Source: Pseudomonadota bacterium
GTDB lineage: Bacteria; Pseudomonadota; Alphaproteobacteria; Sphingomonadales; Sphingomonadaceae
Assembly: GCA_023387085.1 (NCBI GenBank)
Contig: JAEWIL010000118.1
Span: 1 to 15,785 of the forward strand
Direction of reading: 5' to 3'
Length of the DNA stretch: 15,785 nucleotides
Shown here: piece by piece, positions 14,624 to 15,785 of the stretch
Layout: each line of letters opens with the position of its first letter
How positions within the stretch are numbered: position 1 is the stretch's first letter
Translations under genes and position numbers: made by a program
Notes under the pieces: generated by a model
The model's input: the letters and a program-made list of their open reading frames with translations, nothing else
Database searches by the model: none
What the model was told of the DNA's origin: nothing

Positions 14624-15565
14624 TCAGAAATCCTCGGGTCTGTCGAGCGGCGCTTCGGGATCGATCTCGACCGGCGGGTGAAGGCGCAAGTGATGGACTC
14701 GCTTCTCGTCCGCCTCGGTCACCTCGATGCGCCAGCCGCTCGGGTGGTGAAGGATTTCACCGACCTCGGGCACATGGCCCGCGAGTACGGCGGAGAGCCC
14801 GCCCAGCGTATCGACATCCTCTTCTACCTCGGCGAGCCGCGGGTCGATCGCCTCGCCGATATCGTCGAGTTCGGCGCGCGCATCGGCTTCCCAGCAACCA
14901 TTGTCGCCCGGAACGAACAGCGCGGTCGGCTCGTCGTCATGCTCGTCCTCGACCTCGCCGACGATTTCCTCGACCAGATCCTCGAATGTGACGAGCCCTT
15001 CGGTACCCGAATATTCGTCGATCACAATCGCCAGATGTGTGCGCTTTGCGCGCATCTCGGCGAGCAGATCGAGCACGTCCATCGACTGCGGGACGTAAAG
15101 CGGCTGGCGGATGAGGTCGAGCAGCGGCGGCGGTGTGCGCCCGGCCGCGAGGACCGCAAACACGTCCTTGACGTGGATCATGCCGACCACCTCGTCGAGC
15201 GTTTCGCGATACACCGGCAGGCGGCTGTGCCCGGCGTCGGCGAACAGCGCAACGACCTCTTCGAAACTGGCGCTTTCCGATATCGCGACGATCTCGCCGC
15301 GCGGAACCGCGACATCGTCGACGGTCTGCTCGCCGAAGTGCAGAAGGTTCCGGACCATCTTGCGCTCGATCGGTGAAAGGTCGCCGACGGCGCTGCTTCC
15401 GCGCCGTTCCTCGCCTTCTTCCTCGGCTTCGTCGATGACCTCTTCGATCTGCTCGCGCAGCGAGGGTTCCTTGTCGCCGCCGAACAACAATGTCTTCAGT
15501 CCGGCCAGCAGGCCGGATCTACTGTCCTCTTCCGATCGGTTCGAAGATCCCTGATCGTCGGGCAT
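14624..15565 (-). CDS. corC: CorC/YbeX-type CBS-domain protein
   Basis: This 313-residue soluble protein of the hemolysin C/CorC family has no N-terminal membrane domain. It has an acidic, low-complexity head (EEVIDEAEEEGEE, 41-53), two CBS domains (about 84-145 and 152-208, with GHSRLPVYRE and DEYSGTEGLVTFEDLVEEI) that usually bind adenine nucleotides, and a C-terminal CorC_HlyC domain (about 220-296). Named for magnesium/cobalt efflux with CorA in Salmonella, the E. coli homologue YbeX is also tied to ribosome maturation, which fits the ybeY gene 18 bases upstream. The ATG at 15565 has AGGGAAAAG upstream at a long spacing. Downstream lies a palindromic repeat where lnt is found in many genomes. 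Confidence 0.92.
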   Translation of the reverse strand: MPDDQGSSNRSEEDSRSGLLAGLKTLLFGGDKEPSLREQIEEVIDEAEEEGEERRGSSAVGDLSPIERKMVRNLLHFGEQTVDDVAVPRGEIVAISESASFEEVVALFADAGHSRLPVYRETLDEVVGMIHVKDVFAVLAAGRTPPPLLDLIRQPLYVPQSMDVLDLLAEMRAKRTHLAIVIDEYSGTEGLVTFEDLVEEIVGEVEDEHDDEPTALFVPGDNGCWEADARAELDDIGEAIDPRLAEVEEDVDTLGGLSAVLAGHVPEVGEILHHPSGWRIEVTEADEKRVHHLRLHPPVEIDPEAPLDRPEDF

Positions 15566-15583
15566 GTGCGTCGCTTTTCCCTG

Positions 15584-15785
15584 TTAATCCTGATCCGCAT
15601 ATGGATTGGCGATGCCCAGCGATGCAAGCGCTATCACTTCCAGCGCCTCCATCGCCTGCGCGCCGGCGTCATCCATATGATCATAGCCGACGAGGTGGAG
15701 CGTGCCGTGGACGATTAGGTGCGTGGCATGATCAGGGGTCGAAATCCCCTTCTCCTCCGCCTCGCGCGCGCAGGTTTCGCGCGCG
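15584..15785 (-). CDS. ybeY: Endoribonuclease YbeY, 3' part
   Basis: Only the last 66 residues and the TAA stop (15584-15586) lie in the window; the 5' part is beyond the right edge, so no start is visible. The zinc-binding motif H-G-T-L-H-L-V-G-Y-D-H is complete and diagnostic of YbeY, a metal-dependent RNase needed for 16S rRNA 3'-end maturation and ribosome quality control. The tail ends ANPYADQD. It precedes corC by 18 bases on the same strand, the conserved ybeZ-ybeY-corC order, so ybeZ/phoH is expected just outside the window. Confidence 0.95.
   Translation of the reverse strand, partial: ARETCAREAEEKGISTPDHATHLIVHGTLHLVGYDHMDDAGAQAMEALEVIALASLGIANPYADQD

Noticed and set aside
1..15785. 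tRNA, rRNA, CRISPR array, insertion sequence or prophage genes
   Set aside because: None was seen by eye: there is no regularly spaced direct repeat, no transposase or integrase motif, and no CCA-ended cloverleaf or rRNA-like stretch.

Overview
The window looks like chromosomal DNA from a sphingomonad (Alphaproteobacteria, Sphingomonadales; the gene families and high GC resemble Sphingopyxis or a close relative). That assignment rests on codon and GC character and remembered family resemblance, not on a search. No phage, plasmid, insertion sequence, CRISPR array, tRNA or rRNA was seen. All the larger genes belong to known families, so the interest lies in small genes, control sites and one compositional anomaly.

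Left part (1-2866): katG, a bifunctional catalase-peroxidase, lies on the minus strand. About 150 bases upstream is a nearly perfect 9+5+9 inverted repeat that could bind a peroxide regulator. A GTG-started gene for a 51-residue Gln/Asn-rich hydrophilic protein follows on the plus strand, and a strong bidirectional hairpin separates it from the next gene.

Middle left (2867-7661): a minus-strand pair consists of a 56-residue YezD-family (DUF2292) protein and a TonB-dependent outer-membrane receptor. The mature receptor contains no methionine in about 820 residues. Met avoidance plus a family associated with sulfur metabolism suggests sulfur-starvation scavenging. The pair diverges from a nitronate-monooxygenase-like flavoprotein gene, which is followed by a proline-rich lipoprotein gene. 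The divergent gap holds an AT-rich patch with repeated AGTA words.

Middle (7662-11597): ptsP encodes the GAF-containing enzyme I of the nitrogen phosphotransferase system, behind a promoter so close to the ATG that the mRNA may be leaderless. It converges with an integral-membrane PAP2/Aur1-like phosphatase or lipid phosphotransferase. A GFA-family zinc protein follows with its own promoter and an excellent Shine-Dalgarno sequence.

Right part (11598-15785): all genes are on the minus strand. A GT4 glycosyltransferase, the replication-fork ATPase rarA and an MmcQ/YjbR-family gene form a tight operon (2-base gap, then a GTGA stop/start overlap). Upstream lie corC and the 3' end of ybeY, the familiar ybeZ-ybeY-corC-lnt order. 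An 85-base imperfect palindrome of the dispersed intergenic type sits between corC and the glycosyltransferase gene.
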